Source of the DNA: Candidatus Manganitrophus morganii
GTDB taxonomy: Bacteria; Nitrospirota; Nitrospiria; SBBL01; Manganitrophaceae
DNA length: 64,000 nucleotides
NCBI GenBank assembly: GCA_021651055.1
Contig: JAJHOH010000001.1
Span: forward strand, 310,001-374,000
Direction: 5' to 3'
Shown: one piece after another, positions 9,082-18,802 of the stretch
How the letters are laid out: each line of letters opens with the position of its first letter
Numbering within the stretch: the first letter of the stretch is position 1
Made by a program: the position numbers and the translations under genes
Notes under the pieces: model-generated
Seen by the model: the letters and a program-made list of their open reading frames with translations, nothing else
Told to the model about the DNA's origin: nothing
The model's database searches: none

Positions 9082-10746
9082 CTAACCTGTTTCAGTCAGC
9101 CGCGCGCCCGCCTTCACCTGAGATCCGGATACCGGTTTTGTCTCTTTCTTTCGCCTTTGCGCATCGTTGATTTGAAACTTGCTGACGAGGACCATCAAAT
9201 CGGCCCCCATCTCCGACAACTTTTGAGAGGCGACTAAGACATTCTCCGCTCCTTCCGTTGTTCCCTTGGACGCGGAAACCACCCCATCGATGCTCTCGGT
9301 GACCTCCCCGGTCCCCCGGGCCGCCTCCATCACCGAGCGGCTGATCTCGTTGGTCGTCGCCGTCTGCTCTTCGATCGCTCCCGCGATCGTGGTGGCGATC
9401 TCGTTGATCTGGGTGATGATCCCGGTGATCTCTCCGATCGCGGAGACCGCCTCTTTGGTGTCGGTCTGGATCACGCCGATCTTCTGCCCGATCTCCTCGG
9501 TCGCTCTCGCCGTCTTCTTCGCCAGATCTTTGACCTCATTAGCCACCACCGCAAAACCTCTCCCTGCTTCTCCCGCCCGCGCCGCTTCGATCGCCGCGTT
9601 CAATGCCAATAAGTTCGTCTGCTCGGCAATCGATGTGATCACTTTGATGACTTTGCCGATCTCCGCGCTGCTCTCCCCGAGCTTGCTGATCGTCTGGTTG
9701 GTCTCCCGCGCCACCTGCACCGCTTCTGAGGTGATCCGGGTGGCCATGGTGACATTCCCGGAAATCTCTTTGAGGGTGGCGGTCATCTCCTCGGCGGCGG
9801 TGGCGACCGACTGCACGTTGCGGTTGGTCTGCTCGCTCGCCGAAGAGACGGTGCTCGCCAGCCGCTTGGTCTCTTCGGAGTTGGAACTCAACCGCTGGCT
9901 TGAAGAAAAGAGATCTTCCGATGTCGAGGCGATCTGTCGAGCGCCGCTTTGGATCTTAAAGACCAACTCTCGAAGATGTTCGGCCATACGGTTGAATGTT
10001 CCTGCCAAATGGCCGATCTCATCCCCGCGGGCCACCTCATTTCGTACCGTGAGGTTCCCCGCCGCCACCTCCGCCGCCACTTCCGAGACCTGTTTGAGCG
10101 CCCGGGCGATGGCTGCGGCGTTCGTAAGAGAAATGACCGACAAAACCAAAAACCCGACGAGGGAGATGGCGATGATCGTCGCCCTGGAGACGCGGTTCGC
10201 CCGATCGGCTTCCCCTTGGGACACCTTCATATCTTCCTCGATCAGACCACTTAAATGCGCCATCTCCACCTCCAATTTCTTGAAGGCATCGATAAATCCC
10301 TCGAACCGGGCGACCGCTTCGAGCTCGCCGTCGAGAACCATTCCGGCCACTTCCTCCCCACTATTGATGTAGGCGTTCAGGGCCGGATAAATCTCCTGAA
10401 GTTCCTCCTTTACCTTTCCTTGGAGCGGAAGCGCCTCGATTTTCGTCAACTGTTCTCGGAAGAGGGAGGCATGACCGGAGAGTTCTTTCAAGATCTCCTG
10501 CTTCTTCACGGCGTTTGCGCCCCCTGCGGCAATCATGGCCGCTTGGACATCTCCCTTTAAAGCATCGTGCATCATGTCGGCGGTCAAATGGTAGCGTAAC
10601 GCCGTCACGCTGACTCCCATTCGGTTCATCGCCCCGGTCACCCGCGTGATTCCCCAAAAACCGAATCCTCCGATGACAAGCGCCAGAAACAATCCGAGAA
10701 AGCCAAGCCCCAACATTTGTTCTTGGATTGTCATTTTGAACTTCAT
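9082..10746 (-). CDS. Methyl-accepting chemotaxis protein (MCP 2)
   Basis: 554 residues. TM1 is at about 12-34 ([19 protein letters not shown]), then comes a periplasmic four-helix-bundle-type sensor of about 150 residues, TM2 ([19 protein letters not shown]), HAMP ([19 protein letters not shown]) and the signalling domain with the conserved tip. 460 bp of the tip-coding DNA are identical to MCP 1 and MCP 3, while the sensor half is unrelated in sequence. The ATG follows a modest AAGG. 25-55 bp separate it from MCP 1, so they may share a transcript. Confidence 0.94.
   Translation of the reverse strand: MKFKMTIQEQMLGLGFLGLFLALVIGGFGFWGITRVTGAMNRMGVSVTALRYHLTADMMHDALKGDVQAAMIAAGGANAVKKQEILKELSGHASLFREQLTKIEALPLQGKVKEELQEIYPALNAYINSGEEVAGMVLDGELEAVARFEGFIDAFKKLEVEMAHLSGLIEEDMKVSQGEADRANRVSRATIIAISLVGFLVLSVISLTNAAAIARALKQVSEVAAEVAAGNLTVRNEVARGDEIGHLAGTFNRMAEHLRELVFKIQSGARQIASTSEDLFSSSQRLSSNSEETKRLASTVSSASEQTNRNVQSVATAAEEMTATLKEISGNVTMATRITSEAVQVARETNQTISKLGESSAEIGKVIKVITSIAEQTNLLALNAAIEAARAGEAGRGFAVVANEVKDLAKKTARATEEIGQKIGVIQTDTKEAVSAIGEITGIITQINEIATTIAGAIEEQTATTNEISRSVMEAARGTGEVTESIDGVVSASKGTTEGAENVLVASQKLSEMGADLMVLVSKFQINDAQRRKKETKPVSGSQVKAGARLTETG
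9282..9741. repeat. Long direct repeat, copy in MCP 2
   Basis: 460 bp that read as identical to 7250-7709 and 11017-11476. Beyond 9741 the sequence diverges (GGCCATGG versus CGCTTTCA), although the protein stays similar. The sharp edge of identity is typical of a conversion tract. Confidence 0.88.
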
Positions 10747-10813
10747 TACAAAACCTTTTTCAATGTTTTATTTGTCACTCTTTAACTTGAAAGGATGCAT
10801 CCTTCCTTTCTGA

Positions 10814-12352
10814 TCATGATGAAACTGCTTCCACCCGGCGTATCACCGACGAGCGAGGGCGATTCCCCATCCGATCCATTTCCGGATGAGCCTCTTCTCG
10901 CTTCATTTGGAATTTGCCGACCAGCGACATGAGGTCGCTGCTCATTTTGGCAAGCCTTTGAGAGGCATCTAAAATGGTGGTTGCCCCCTCAGCGGTCCCT
11001 TTGGCCGCGATCACCACCCCATCGATGCTCTCGGTGACCTCCCCGGTCCCCCGGGCCGCCTCCATCACCGAGCGGCTGATCTCGTTGGTCGTCGCCGTCT
11101 GCTCTTCGATCGCTCCCGCGATCGTGGTGGCGATCTCGTTGATCTGGGTGATGATCCCGGTGATCTCTCCGATCGCGGAGACCGCCTCTTTGGTGTCGGT
11201 CTGGATCACGCCGATCTTCTGCCCGATCTCCTCGGTCGCTCTCGCCGTCTTCTTCGCCAGATCTTTGACCTCATTAGCCACCACCGCAAAACCTCTCCCT
11301 GCTTCTCCCGCCCGCGCCGCTTCGATCGCCGCGTTCAATGCCAATAAGTTCGTCTGCTCGGCAATCGATGTGATCACTTTGATGACTTTGCCGATCTCCG
11401 CGCTGCTCTCCCCGAGCTTGCTGATCGTCTGGTTGGTCTCCCGCGCCACCTGCACCGCTTCTGAGGTGATCCGGGTCGCTTTCACCACGTTTTGGGAGAT
11501 CTCTTTCAACGTCGCCGTCATTTCTTCCGCCGCGGTGGCAACCGCCTGCACGTTGCGGCTGGTCTGCTCGCTCGCCGAGGAGACCGTGCTCGCCAGCCGC
11601 TCCGTCTGCTCGGAGTTCGAGCCCATCTGCTGGCTCGAAGCCGCCAACTCCTCCGACTGTTTGTTCAGGTCCACCATGCGGCCCAACACCTCTCCCCGAA
11701 CATTCTCCATGATCTCCTCCAACTCGGCCTGCCTTTCCGCGACCAGCCGCATCTCCTGTTGACCGCGAAAACAGGACATCACGAGGATCACATCTTCAAA
11801 AACCACCCAGGCCGCGTGTTCCAGCCAACGCCATTGACTTGCATCGTGCATCCCGAAAACAGACTGAGGAAAAAAAATCCCCCGGATCAGGTGATCGGCC
11901 GCAACGATCGCCGTTCCGGAGAGAAGGAGCGACCAGTCCCGATAAAAAGCAATAAAAGCAAGAGAGCCGAAGACATGAAAATGCGTCTCGATTCTCCCCC
12001 CGGAGAGATGGATCAGCAACGCCCCCATGAGCATCTGCGATACCGCGATGACATGGCGGGTCAACAGAGCGCCCGGCTTGGTAAAAGCCAAAAAGACTGG
12101 AAACCCGGTAAGAATGCCCCCTAAAAAGAGAGCCAGCAGCAACGGATGCTGCCCCTGAAGGGTTTCTTTCGGCCACTGATTGGGAAAAACAAAAACGGCA
12201 AACACAAGCCCCACAAACCACTGAAAGATCATCAGCATCCCGAAAAGGCGATCGATCTCTCGATAATTTTTATTCAATTGCTCACAAAAATGGGGCAAGG
12301 CCCTTTGCTGAATTTTTTCGACCTGAACCGAAACTTTCTCTTCTGGTGTCAT
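10814..12352 (-). CDS. Methyl-accepting chemotaxis protein with multi-helix membrane sensor (MCP 3)
   Basis: 512 residues. The first 200 contain about five membrane helices and no large periplasmic domain: for example [18 protein letters not shown] and [20 protein letters not shown]. They are followed by a histidine-rich segment, [20 protein letters not shown], shared with a class of membrane-embedded sensors. There is no obvious HAMP. The chain passes directly into the signalling coiled coil with the [19 protein letters not shown] tip. It probably senses something in or through the membrane (redox or a small molecule), but the ligand is unknown. AAGGGG precedes the ATG. Confidence 0.9.
   Translation of the reverse strand: MTPEEKVSVQVEKIQQRALPHFCEQLNKNYREIDRLFGMLMIFQWFVGLVFAVFVFPNQWPKETLQGQHPLLLALFLGGILTGFPVFLAFTKPGALLTRHVIAVSQMLMGALLIHLSGGRIETHFHVFGSLAFIAFYRDWSLLLSGTAIVAADHLIRGIFFPQSVFGMHDASQWRWLEHAAWVVFEDVILVMSCFRGQQEMRLVAERQAELEEIMENVRGEVLGRMVDLNKQSEELAASSQQMGSNSEQTERLASTVSSASEQTSRNVQAVATAAEEMTATLKEISQNVVKATRITSEAVQVARETNQTISKLGESSAEIGKVIKVITSIAEQTNLLALNAAIEAARAGEAGRGFAVVANEVKDLAKKTARATEEIGQKIGVIQTDTKEAVSAIGEITGIITQINEIATTIAGAIEEQTATTNEISRSVMEAARGTGEVTESIDGVVIAAKGTAEGATTILDASQRLAKMSSDLMSLVGKFQMKREEAHPEMDRMGNRPRSSVIRRVEAVSS
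11017..11656. repeat. Long direct repeat, copy in MCP 3
   Basis: 640 bp identical by eye to 7250-7889 in MCP 1. It ends at the junction with the unique sensor-proximal part of each receptor. Confidence 0.9.
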
Positions 12353-12639
12353 CCCCTTCGCCCCTCACCCTCCAAATGACAACACAACCGATGTCCTTGT
12401 CGTCTTCGTAAACAGGATCTTCATTGTTCGTCTGCCGGCTATAGGTGCTCTCTTGCCTTTATCAATGGTTCTCGACCAGTTTCGGGTCCTTCCCCAGGAT
12501 GGATCCAAAATGAGACCGATCGCCTCGCCCTCTCTCCCCTGTTGGATCCGCCTGGAATTTGCCTCGTCCATGCTTTCATCGATCGACCTTCTTGCCGAGC
12601 CGTTCCATTCTTCCCGAGAAGGATCTACTCTCTCGGTGC
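12353..12639. other. Intergenic region between MCP 4 and MCP 3
   Basis: 287 bp without a convincing gene. On the minus strand a possible sigma-70 promoter for MCP 3 is listed separately. A 68-codon minus-strand reading frame here has no recognisable protein and no good ribosome site, so I do not call it. Confidence 0.6.
12438..12465 (-). promoter_or_regulatory. Possible sigma-70 promoter for MCP 3
   Basis: Minus-strand TTGATA (12465-12460), a 16-nt spacer and TATAGC (12443-12438), about 80 bp before the MCP 3 start. Five of six and four of six matches to consensus. No sigma-28 element was recognised nearby. Confidence 0.35.
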
Positions 12640-14214
12640 CTACTCATATTGAAACCGTCCGATGATCTGTTTGAGCTGGGTCGCCATTCGCGCCAGATCT
12701 TCGGCCGCTTTTCGGGTGCCGCCGGCTCCCGCCGACGTCCCTTTGGCCGTGTTCGCCATACCGACCGTGTTCTGCGCGATCTCGGCACTTCCTTTCGCGG
12801 CTTCCGACACACTCTGGCTGATCCCGGTGGTGGTGACGGTCTGCTGCTCCACCGAACCGGCGATGGAAGTTTGAATGCCGTTCATTTGACTGATGATGGC
12901 TCTGATCTGATTGATGGCCGCCACGGCCTCTTTGGTATCGGTCTGAATCGATTCGATCTTCTGGCCGATCTCCTCGGTCGCCTTGCCGGTTTTCCTGGCA
13001 AGGTCCTTGACCTCGTTCGCGACCACGACGAAACCTTTCCCCGCCTCTCCGGCGCGGGCCGCCTCGATCGCCGCGTTGAGGGAGAGGAGGTTCGTCTGCT
13101 GGGCGATGGCGGTGATCACTTTGATCACATCCCCGATCTGGGTGCTGCTCTCCCCCAACTTTCCAATCGTGGCGTAGGTCTCCTCGGCAAGATTGACCGC
13201 CCGGGTTCCGACCTCGGCCGCCTCCCGCGTATTTTGAGAGATCTCTTTGATGCTGCTGTTCATCTCCTCGACGGAGGAGGAAATCGACTGCAGGCTGCGG
13301 CTGACCTCTTCCGCCGTGGCCGAAACCATATTGGCTTGGGTCGCCGTCTCCTCGGCGTTCCCGCTCATCTGCTGGCTGACCGAAACGATATTGTCGGAGG
13401 ATTGCGAGAGAACATCCGAGCTGACCGAAATCGCTTTCACCGTCTCCCCCATCCGGTCGATCGCCCGGTTGAGGGCCTCTCCGATCTGGCCGATCTCGTC
13501 GCGAACCTCCACCTTGACCCGCCCGGTCAGATCCCCCTGGGCGATTCGATCGGTTACCTTCAGCGCCTGCGAGACCTGATTTTTCACGGACCGGATGACG
13601 ACAAACGACAACACGCCGAGCAGAAAAATACATACGAAAACGACCAAAAAGATGAAGGCGAAGGAACGGGCCGCCTGTTTCTGATTTGCCCGCGCCTTCT
13701 CAAACGCTTCCCTCATCTCCTTTTTCCACTTCGCCGTTAATGCCTCCAATTGCCCGTTCACCTCCTTATACGATCCCTGCATCCGCTCCAGTATTTCGAC
13801 GAGATTCTCTCCTTTCTCCTTACGAAGCATCTTAATCGACGCGTCCCGGGCGAGAATGTAATATCCGGTGAATCCCTGCTCCAGCCCCGCAAACGCTTCC
13901 GCGGCGGAGCGAATACCCTCTTTTCCACCCCGGAGTCGGTTCAAAAAAGTATCGCGAAGGGCGTCGACTTTTTCTACCGTCTCCATATCATCGGCGGCGA
14001 CCGCGTCTTGCAAACTCCGCTGAATGTTCGCAAGGACCGTCTCAAGGTCGCGGCTCAACTCCAATGCGGGGAAGTATTCGTTCTCAATCTGCGTCATCAG
14101 ATCCTCATCGGCGTTGCGGCCAAGCTGGGTAAAGAACAAAATGAGGAGAAACGCCGCCGTCGCCAATGACGGCATGAGGACAATCTTATGTGTGAATTTC
14201 AGGTGACGAAACAC
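12640..14214 (-). CDS. Methyl-accepting chemotaxis protein (MCP 4)
   Basis: 524 residues, GTG start preceded by AAAGGAGGT. TM1 ([20 protein letters not shown]), a periplasmic helical-bundle sensor of about 160 residues, TM2 ([20 protein letters not shown]), HAMP and the signalling domain ([19 protein letters not shown]). Its signalling half is related to MCP 1-3 but clearly diverged, so it did not take part in the exchange that homogenised them. It lies 20 bp after a PstS-like periplasmic protein on the same strand, which may be its binding partner. Confidence 0.93.
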   Translation of the reverse strand: MFRHLKFTHKIVLMPSLATAAFLLILFFTQLGRNADEDLMTQIENEYFPALELSRDLETVLANIQRSLQDAVAADDMETVEKVDALRDTFLNRLRGGKEGIRSAAEAFAGLEQGFTGYYILARDASIKMLRKEKGENLVEILERMQGSYKEVNGQLEALTAKWKKEMREAFEKARANQKQAARSFAFIFLVVFVCIFLLGVLSFVVIRSVKNQVSQALKVTDRIAQGDLTGRVKVEVRDEIGQIGEALNRAIDRMGETVKAISVSSDVLSQSSDNIVSVSQQMSGNAEETATQANMVSATAEEVSRSLQSISSSVEEMNSSIKEISQNTREAAEVGTRAVNLAEETYATIGKLGESSTQIGDVIKVITAIAQQTNLLSLNAAIEAARAGEAGKGFVVVANEVKDLARKTGKATEEIGQKIESIQTDTKEAVAAINQIRAIISQMNGIQTSIAGSVEQQTVTTTGISQSVSEAAKGSAEIAQNTVGMANTAKGTSAGAGGTRKAAEDLARMATQLKQIIGRFQYE

Positions 14215-14234
14215 AATACCTCCTTTCTCGACGC

Positions 14235-14669
14235 TTACTCGAGCACCCTCACGACTTTTACGCCGTCGAGGGCAGTCCCTTCGGAAACATATCCGATGGC
14301 ATCGGGATTCTCCCGAACAAAGGTAATGACCTCCCGGTCGGAGTTTTTCTCTACAGGCGGCACATCGCGGCCGGAAAAGATCTGCTTTTGCCAGTAGCTG
14401 ATCACGGAATGGACCTCCTTGCCGTGAATCTCTTCCGTAAACCTGATTCTTGCCGGGGACGATTCGCTCTGATCGACCGGCAGGACTTTACGGCCGGTTT
14501 CCCAAGAGGAGGTCTTCTTCAAGAAATAATTTGAAATCTGAGTCTTCTTCAGCGTCGCCACGGGATTCGACGGGTGGACAATGATTTTGATGGATATGTC
14601 CCCCGCCTCAATGAGCGTCGCCATCAATGGAAATCCAAAAAGCAAGACCAAAAAAAACAGTTTCTTCAT
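14235..14669 (-). CDS. Short PstS-like periplasmic binding protein
   Basis: 144 residues with a signal peptide ([21 protein letters not shown]). The mature part ([49 protein letters not shown]) matches the small stand-alone relatives of phosphate-type solute-binding proteins. No transporter permease or ATPase is present nearby. Its neighbours are a porin upstream and a chemoreceptor immediately downstream, so I infer a sensory rather than uptake role: it may present a ligand to MCP 4. The ligand could be phosphate or another oxyanion; this is not shown. Confidence 0.75.
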   Translation of the reverse strand: MKKLFFLVLLFGFPLMATLIEAGDISIKIIVHPSNPVATLKKTQISNYFLKKTSSWETGRKVLPVDQSESSPARIRFTEEIHGKEVHSVISYWQKQIFSGRDVPPVEKNSDREVITFVRENPDAIGYVSEGTALDGVKVVRVLE

Positions 14670-14770
14670 TTTTCTGCCTCTTTTTCAAAAGTTCAACTCA
14701 CGGCCCGTTTCGGTTTTCAACAACGGAAGCGGGCGCCGATTACGATGAGGTTCTCTCCATCCATCTCAGC

Positions 14771-15931
14771 CTAGAAGCTGGTTGAAAGGCTGACGATGTA
14801 ATACTTCACCTTAATCGGATCCATGAAAAGAGGCACAATCGGTTCCTCCGTATTGAGGGTCTTCACTTGATGCCCTTCCACTTTCAGAACCAGATCGGGT
14901 CGGAATTTATAATTCACGCCGACCGCATAATCTCTGTGCAGTTTAAGATCCATGAAGTTCAAACCAGGCACCACGACAGTGGGAAGATCCAGTGTCGCAA
15001 TCTCAGCCATCACATTGAACTGGAATTTCCCGAGCCTTGCCCCGGCCAGGGCATAATAGTCCTGGAAGTCGTGATATTTTGAATCGCTTTTGCGATATTC
15101 CACCTGGAAGAGAAAATGCTCAAAATCGGCATCCAGCGAAGCATGCAGGTCTTTTTGGCTCTGCTTGTGACCGGGAGGGACGGTCGGGACATCATGGTCG
15201 ACCGTGTGATTGCCGCCCAGGCCGAGTCGGAGGCCTTCGATCGGGGTCTGCAGCCAGAGTTGCGCGCCGAGCGCCGACTTGGAACGAACCGGCGTGACCA
15301 CCCCATCGATCACGTAAACAAAGTCCCACTCCCCGGCATAGATTTCGGTCTGGAGTTCCCACGCACCGAGGGGAAGCGAGTGAGCAATCACACCGCCGTC
15401 GACGGTCTCGCTGGAAAAAGCCACCTCTCCATAGAACTGAGAGGCAGGGCGATAGAAGGGAAGAACGGTTCCGGCATCCATCACTTCATTGTAGATTCCG
15501 TTCGGGATGGGAATCTTACCGATTTTGATGATCACCGAGTCACTCAGCTGGTGTTGATAGTACAGCCAATCCATTTCCACTGTGTGATCGTCTGCGAGCG
15601 GACTCTCTCCCAACCGCTCATGATTCAGTTGGAGGACAAACGTATCCTTCGCGGTCATCTTGTAACGGAACATCAGTGCCGCCGTCCGATAATCGGTCGT
15701 CCCGTCCTGAGGAATTCCTAAAATCTGACCGCCGCTGGAGTTGGCATAGGCCTGCGTCAGATACCCATAGATCGAAAGGTTGGACTCTCCGATCTGGGCC
15801 GCCGAGGCGGTTTTCACAAAAAACATCCCTGCAATCGATAATGAGATGAAAAGGAACAGCCCCCAAGTCACTTTCGCCCCTTGCCGTTTCCGTTCCGATG
15901 CTTTCTTTGTTAAAGGCTGAATCCACTCCAT
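14771..15931 (-). CDS. Outer-membrane porin-like beta-barrel protein
   Basis: 386 residues from the ATG at 15931, which has GGAGGAAACATC just before it; an upstream start at 15955 lacks this. There is a basic N-terminus, a signal helix (WGLFLFISLSIAGMFFV), an Ala-X-Ala site, then alternating beta-strand sequence (IYGYLTQAYANSSG, YYQHQLSDSVIIKIGKIPIP) ending in Phe, typical of outer-membrane barrels. It resembles the uncharacterised porins found beside PstS-like proteins. It lies between cheW and the binding protein. Substrate unknown. Confidence 0.75.
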   Translation of the reverse strand: MEWIQPLTKKASERKRQGAKVTWGLFLFISLSIAGMFFVKTASAAQIGESNLSIYGYLTQAYANSSGGQILGIPQDGTTDYRTAALMFRYKMTAKDTFVLQLNHERLGESPLADDHTVEMDWLYYQHQLSDSVIIKIGKIPIPNGIYNEVMDAGTVLPFYRPASQFYGEVAFSSETVDGGVIAHSLPLGAWELQTEIYAGEWDFVYVIDGVVTPVRSKSALGAQLWLQTPIEGLRLGLGGNHTVDHDVPTVPPGHKQSQKDLHASLDADFEHFLFQVEYRKSDSKYHDFQDYYALAGARLGKFQFNVMAEIATLDLPTVVVPGLNFMDLKLHRDYAVGVNYKFRPDLVLKVEGHQVKTLNTEEPIVPLFMDPIKVKYYIVSLSTSF

Positions 15932-15966
15932 GATGTTTCCTCCTAGTCGGTTCATGATGCTGCGGT

Positions 15967-16560
15967 TTATGCTCCTGTTGATTGCTTAGACAGAATTTCC
16001 TTGGCTGATGCGCCCGCCCCTTTGATGACCTCCTCGGTATTTAAGGCTAGAAAAATCCGGTCGTCCAGCTTATAGACGCCGTCGAGCACCAAAGCGAGCT
16101 GGGGGTCGACCGTCTCCGGAGGACGCTCGAAGAGGGCCGGCGTTACCTCGATCACGTCGCCGATCTGATCGACCAGGAGATTGACCGCCCCCTCCGCCGT
16201 CCGAATGACGACACTCATCGCTTCCATCCCGGCTGGACGCGGAGGAAAACCGAGGCGGTTTCTCAATTCCAGCGCCGTCACAATCTCACCGCGAAGGTTG
16301 ATCAATCCGGCAATGACCGGCGGCGCCAGGGGGACCGGGGTGATCTCCTGGGTCGCAAAAATTTCTTGGACCCGCTCCACTTCGACCCCAAAGAAATGGT
16401 CTTCGATAAAAAAGGTGGCATACATCCGGTTTTGGTCATGGCGCCGGTCGGCCTTGGCGGCCCGGCGCTCGACGCCCTCCGGCGATCCCGCTTTTACCGT
16501 TCGCCGCGGCCCGATGCGGCGGAATGCTTCCGAACCGGTATCAAATTGTTCTTCGGACAT
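15967..16560 (-). CDS. cheW: Chemotaxis coupling protein CheW
   Basis: 197 residues. A charged N-terminal tail of about 45 residues precedes a CheW/SH3-like domain: FFIEDHFFGVEVERVQEIF, PPVIAGLINLRGEIV, NLLVDQIGDVIEV. It links chemoreceptors to CheA. It is 40 bp after cheA on the same strand. The tail is longer than in compact CheW proteins, which are near 160 residues. Confidence 0.92.
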   Translation of the reverse strand: MSEEQFDTGSEAFRRIGPRRTVKAGSPEGVERRAAKADRRHDQNRMYATFFIEDHFFGVEVERVQEIFATQEITPVPLAPPVIAGLINLRGEIVTALELRNRLGFPPRPAGMEAMSVVIRTAEGAVNLLVDQIGDVIEVTPALFERPPETVDPQLALVLDGVYKLDDRIFLALNTEEVIKGAGASAKEILSKQSTGA

Positions 16561-16600
16561 TGCGCTCTCCCTTCTCTATGCCGGCGCCGGCCGATCCCCA

Positions 16601-18760
16601 TCAGACATGCGCTTCCTTCTCCAACCATCCCGGCGCCACACTCTCGATGATCTGTTCCATGTCGAGAAGATCGGTGGTGAGGCCTTGAATGACCAGCGAT
16701 CCGCGAACGCCGATCTTTCCGGCCGGCGCCGGATGAAGAATGACCTCTTCCTGAACCGTATCCAAAATCTGGCCGACCACCAGGCCGACGCTCTTTTTGT
16801 TTCTCGAAAAGAGAATTGCGGGAAGGGTCTCCCCCGCTCCGGTCGAGCCGTTCCCGATCACCCGATCGAGGCGGATCAACGGCAACAGATCGCCTCGATA
16901 TTGAACCACCTCCCGTCCGGCGGCATGTTCGACCGCCGACGTTTTAAACTCTTCCAATCGTGTCACGAGCTTCAACGGAATGGCATACCGATCTTGGCCG
17001 GAAAGAGAAAAGAGCAAAAGGGTCTCTTGCGTCGCCTGCTCGACCGTCTCAACCTTTTCTTCGGCTTTGAGTTCGGAGCCGGCCGACATTTGGTGGAGCC
17101 CTCCCGCTTCGGCGATTCCCGACGCATCGAGGATCAGCGCCACGGTTCCGTCGCCGAGGATCGTGGCGCCTGCAAAGACGTTCAGCCCTTTCAGGTGGCG
17201 GCTGAGCGGCTTGACGACAATTTCTTCCCGATCGCTCACTTCATCGACCACCAACCCAAACGATTGGCCCCCCGCCCCCAAGACGATCACGTTCGTCTCC
17301 TCGGCCCCGGCGCCCTCTCCGGCATTCTCCGCAGACGGCCTCTTTTGTAACCGAAGAACGCGACCGAGACGGATGAGCGGAAGAAGTTCGCCGCGAAGCC
17401 GGTAGAACTCGGCGCCGTGGATCGTCTCGATCCGCTCGCCGGCCTCGACATCGATACGGACCAGCTCGATCAGATTCGCCTGGGGGATGGCGAACAGTTC
17501 CCGACCGCAGCGGACCATCAGGGCGGGGATGATCGCGAGGGTGAGGGGAATTCTCAGCTTCAGCAGCGTTCCCTGCTCAAGCCGGCTCTCGATCTCGATG
17601 GCGCCGCTGATCTTTTCGATGTTGTTGCGCACCACGTCCATCCCGACCCCGCGCCCGGAAACATTCGTCACCTTGTCGGCCGTGGAGAGCCCCGGAAGAA
17701 AGATCAGGTTCAGGGTTTCGGATTCGGTGAGGCCGGCCGCCGCCTCGGCCGTGATCAGCCCCTTCTCGATCGCCTTCCGTCTGACCTTCTCTCCGTCGAT
17801 CCCGCCGCCGTCGTCGCGTATCTCGATGTTGATCTGCCCCCCCTCGTGATACGCATTTAAGAAAAGGGTTCCCTTCGGATTTTTCCCGCGCGATCTCCGG
17901 ATCTCCCCGGTCTCGATGCCGTGATCGATTGCATTTCGGACGATATGGGTCAGGGGGTCCTTAATCGCCTCCAGAAGGGTTTTATCGAGCTCCGTCTCGG
18001 CCCCCTCCATCACCAGTTCCACCTCTTTCCCGTTGGCGTGCGCCAAATCACGAACGACGCGGGGAAACTGGTTCCAGACATTTCGAATCGGCTGCATCCG
18101 GGTGCGGGTCACGCTTTCCTGAAGCTGGGTCGTGATCAGATTCATCCGCTGAGCGATCCCGGCGTCGACCGCATTGTCCCGCTCACGCACCCGCTGAAGA
18201 AGTTGATTTCGAACCAAGACCAATTCACTCACGAGGTTCATCAATTTATCGAGGAGCCCGACGTCCACCCGGATCGTCGAGTCGGCCGCGGAAAGAGACT
18301 TGGAAGAGGAAGGGGCTTCTTTTCCCCCCTCGTGGGGCGGAGTGAGCTCCGCGGGCGGCGCGGCGACGCCCGGATTTCCGACCAGGAAGGCATCCAGCTT
18401 CTGCCGTATCGCCTCATAACTCCGATCCGGCTCCTGTAAGGTCGAACCGATGTGGGCCAGTATCTCTTTGATCGCATCAACCGCCTCCAGCAGGAGGTCG
18501 ATCCCATCCGGGGTAACGATCATTTTCTTATCCCGCATCCGTACCAGGATGTTCTCGGCGCCGTGCGCCACATTCTCAAGCTTGGGCAGTCCCAGAAAAC
18601 CGCAGGTTCCCTTGATGGTATGAATCGTCCGGAAGATGCTCGCGAGGAGGGCCCCGTTCGTCGGCTCCTTTTCCAAGGCGACGAACTCCTGATCGAGCCG
18701 CTCGATCCCTTCCGCGCACTCCACTAAAAACTCTCTTAAGATGCTCTCCTGCTCATCCAT
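16601..18760 (-). CDS. cheA: Chemotaxis histidine kinase CheA with two CheW-like C-terminal domains
   Basis: 719 residues. HPt domain with phospho-accepting His47 (IFRTIHTIKGTCGFLG); a short linker in place of the usual P2 CheY-binding domain; dimerisation helices (LVSELVLVRNQLLQR); ATPase domain with HIVRNAIDHG, IRDDGGGID and SGRGVGMDVV; then a first CheW-like domain (around 430-560) and a second one (around 575-705, YRGDLLPLIRLDRVIG). It autophosphorylates under receptor control and passes phosphate to CheY and CheB. The double CheW tail could link receptor arrays differently from canonical CheA. Confidence 0.95.
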   Translation of the reverse strand: MDEQESILREFLVECAEGIERLDQEFVALEKEPTNGALLASIFRTIHTIKGTCGFLGLPKLENVAHGAENILVRMRDKKMIVTPDGIDLLLEAVDAIKEILAHIGSTLQEPDRSYEAIRQKLDAFLVGNPGVAAPPAELTPPHEGGKEAPSSSKSLSAADSTIRVDVGLLDKLMNLVSELVLVRNQLLQRVRERDNAVDAGIAQRMNLITTQLQESVTRTRMQPIRNVWNQFPRVVRDLAHANGKEVELVMEGAETELDKTLLEAIKDPLTHIVRNAIDHGIETGEIRRSRGKNPKGTLFLNAYHEGGQINIEIRDDGGGIDGEKVRRKAIEKGLITAEAAAGLTESETLNLIFLPGLSTADKVTNVSGRGVGMDVVRNNIEKISGAIEIESRLEQGTLLKLRIPLTLAIIPALMVRCGRELFAIPQANLIELVRIDVEAGERIETIHGAEFYRLRGELLPLIRLGRVLRLQKRPSAENAGEGAGAEETNVIVLGAGGQSFGLVVDEVSDREEIVVKPLSRHLKGLNVFAGATILGDGTVALILDASGIAEAGGLHQMSAGSELKAEEKVETVEQATQETLLLFSLSGQDRYAIPLKLVTRLEEFKTSAVEHAAGREVVQYRGDLLPLIRLDRVIGNGSTGAGETLPAILFSRNKKSVGLVVGQILDTVQEEVILHPAPAGKIGVRGSLVIQGLTTDLLDMEQIIESVAPGWLEKEAHV

Positions 18761-18802
18761 GAGGAACCCCCAAAACAGTGGCTCATTTCTCTCCCCCTCT
18801 TC

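Noticed and set aside
10792-10805. 14-bp palindrome AAGGATGCATCCTT between MCP 2 and MCP 3
   Set aside because: No loop or T-run for a terminator and no promoter beside it; could be chance.
7207-11762. Repeated plus-strand frames of 260-370 codons opposite the MCP genes
   Set aside because: They are nearly identical to one another only because the sense-strand MCP cores are identical; no independent coding signal.
12365-12571. 68-codon minus-strand frame before MCP 3
   Set aside because: No recognisable motif, no ribosome-binding site, and it spans the probable promoter of MCP 3.
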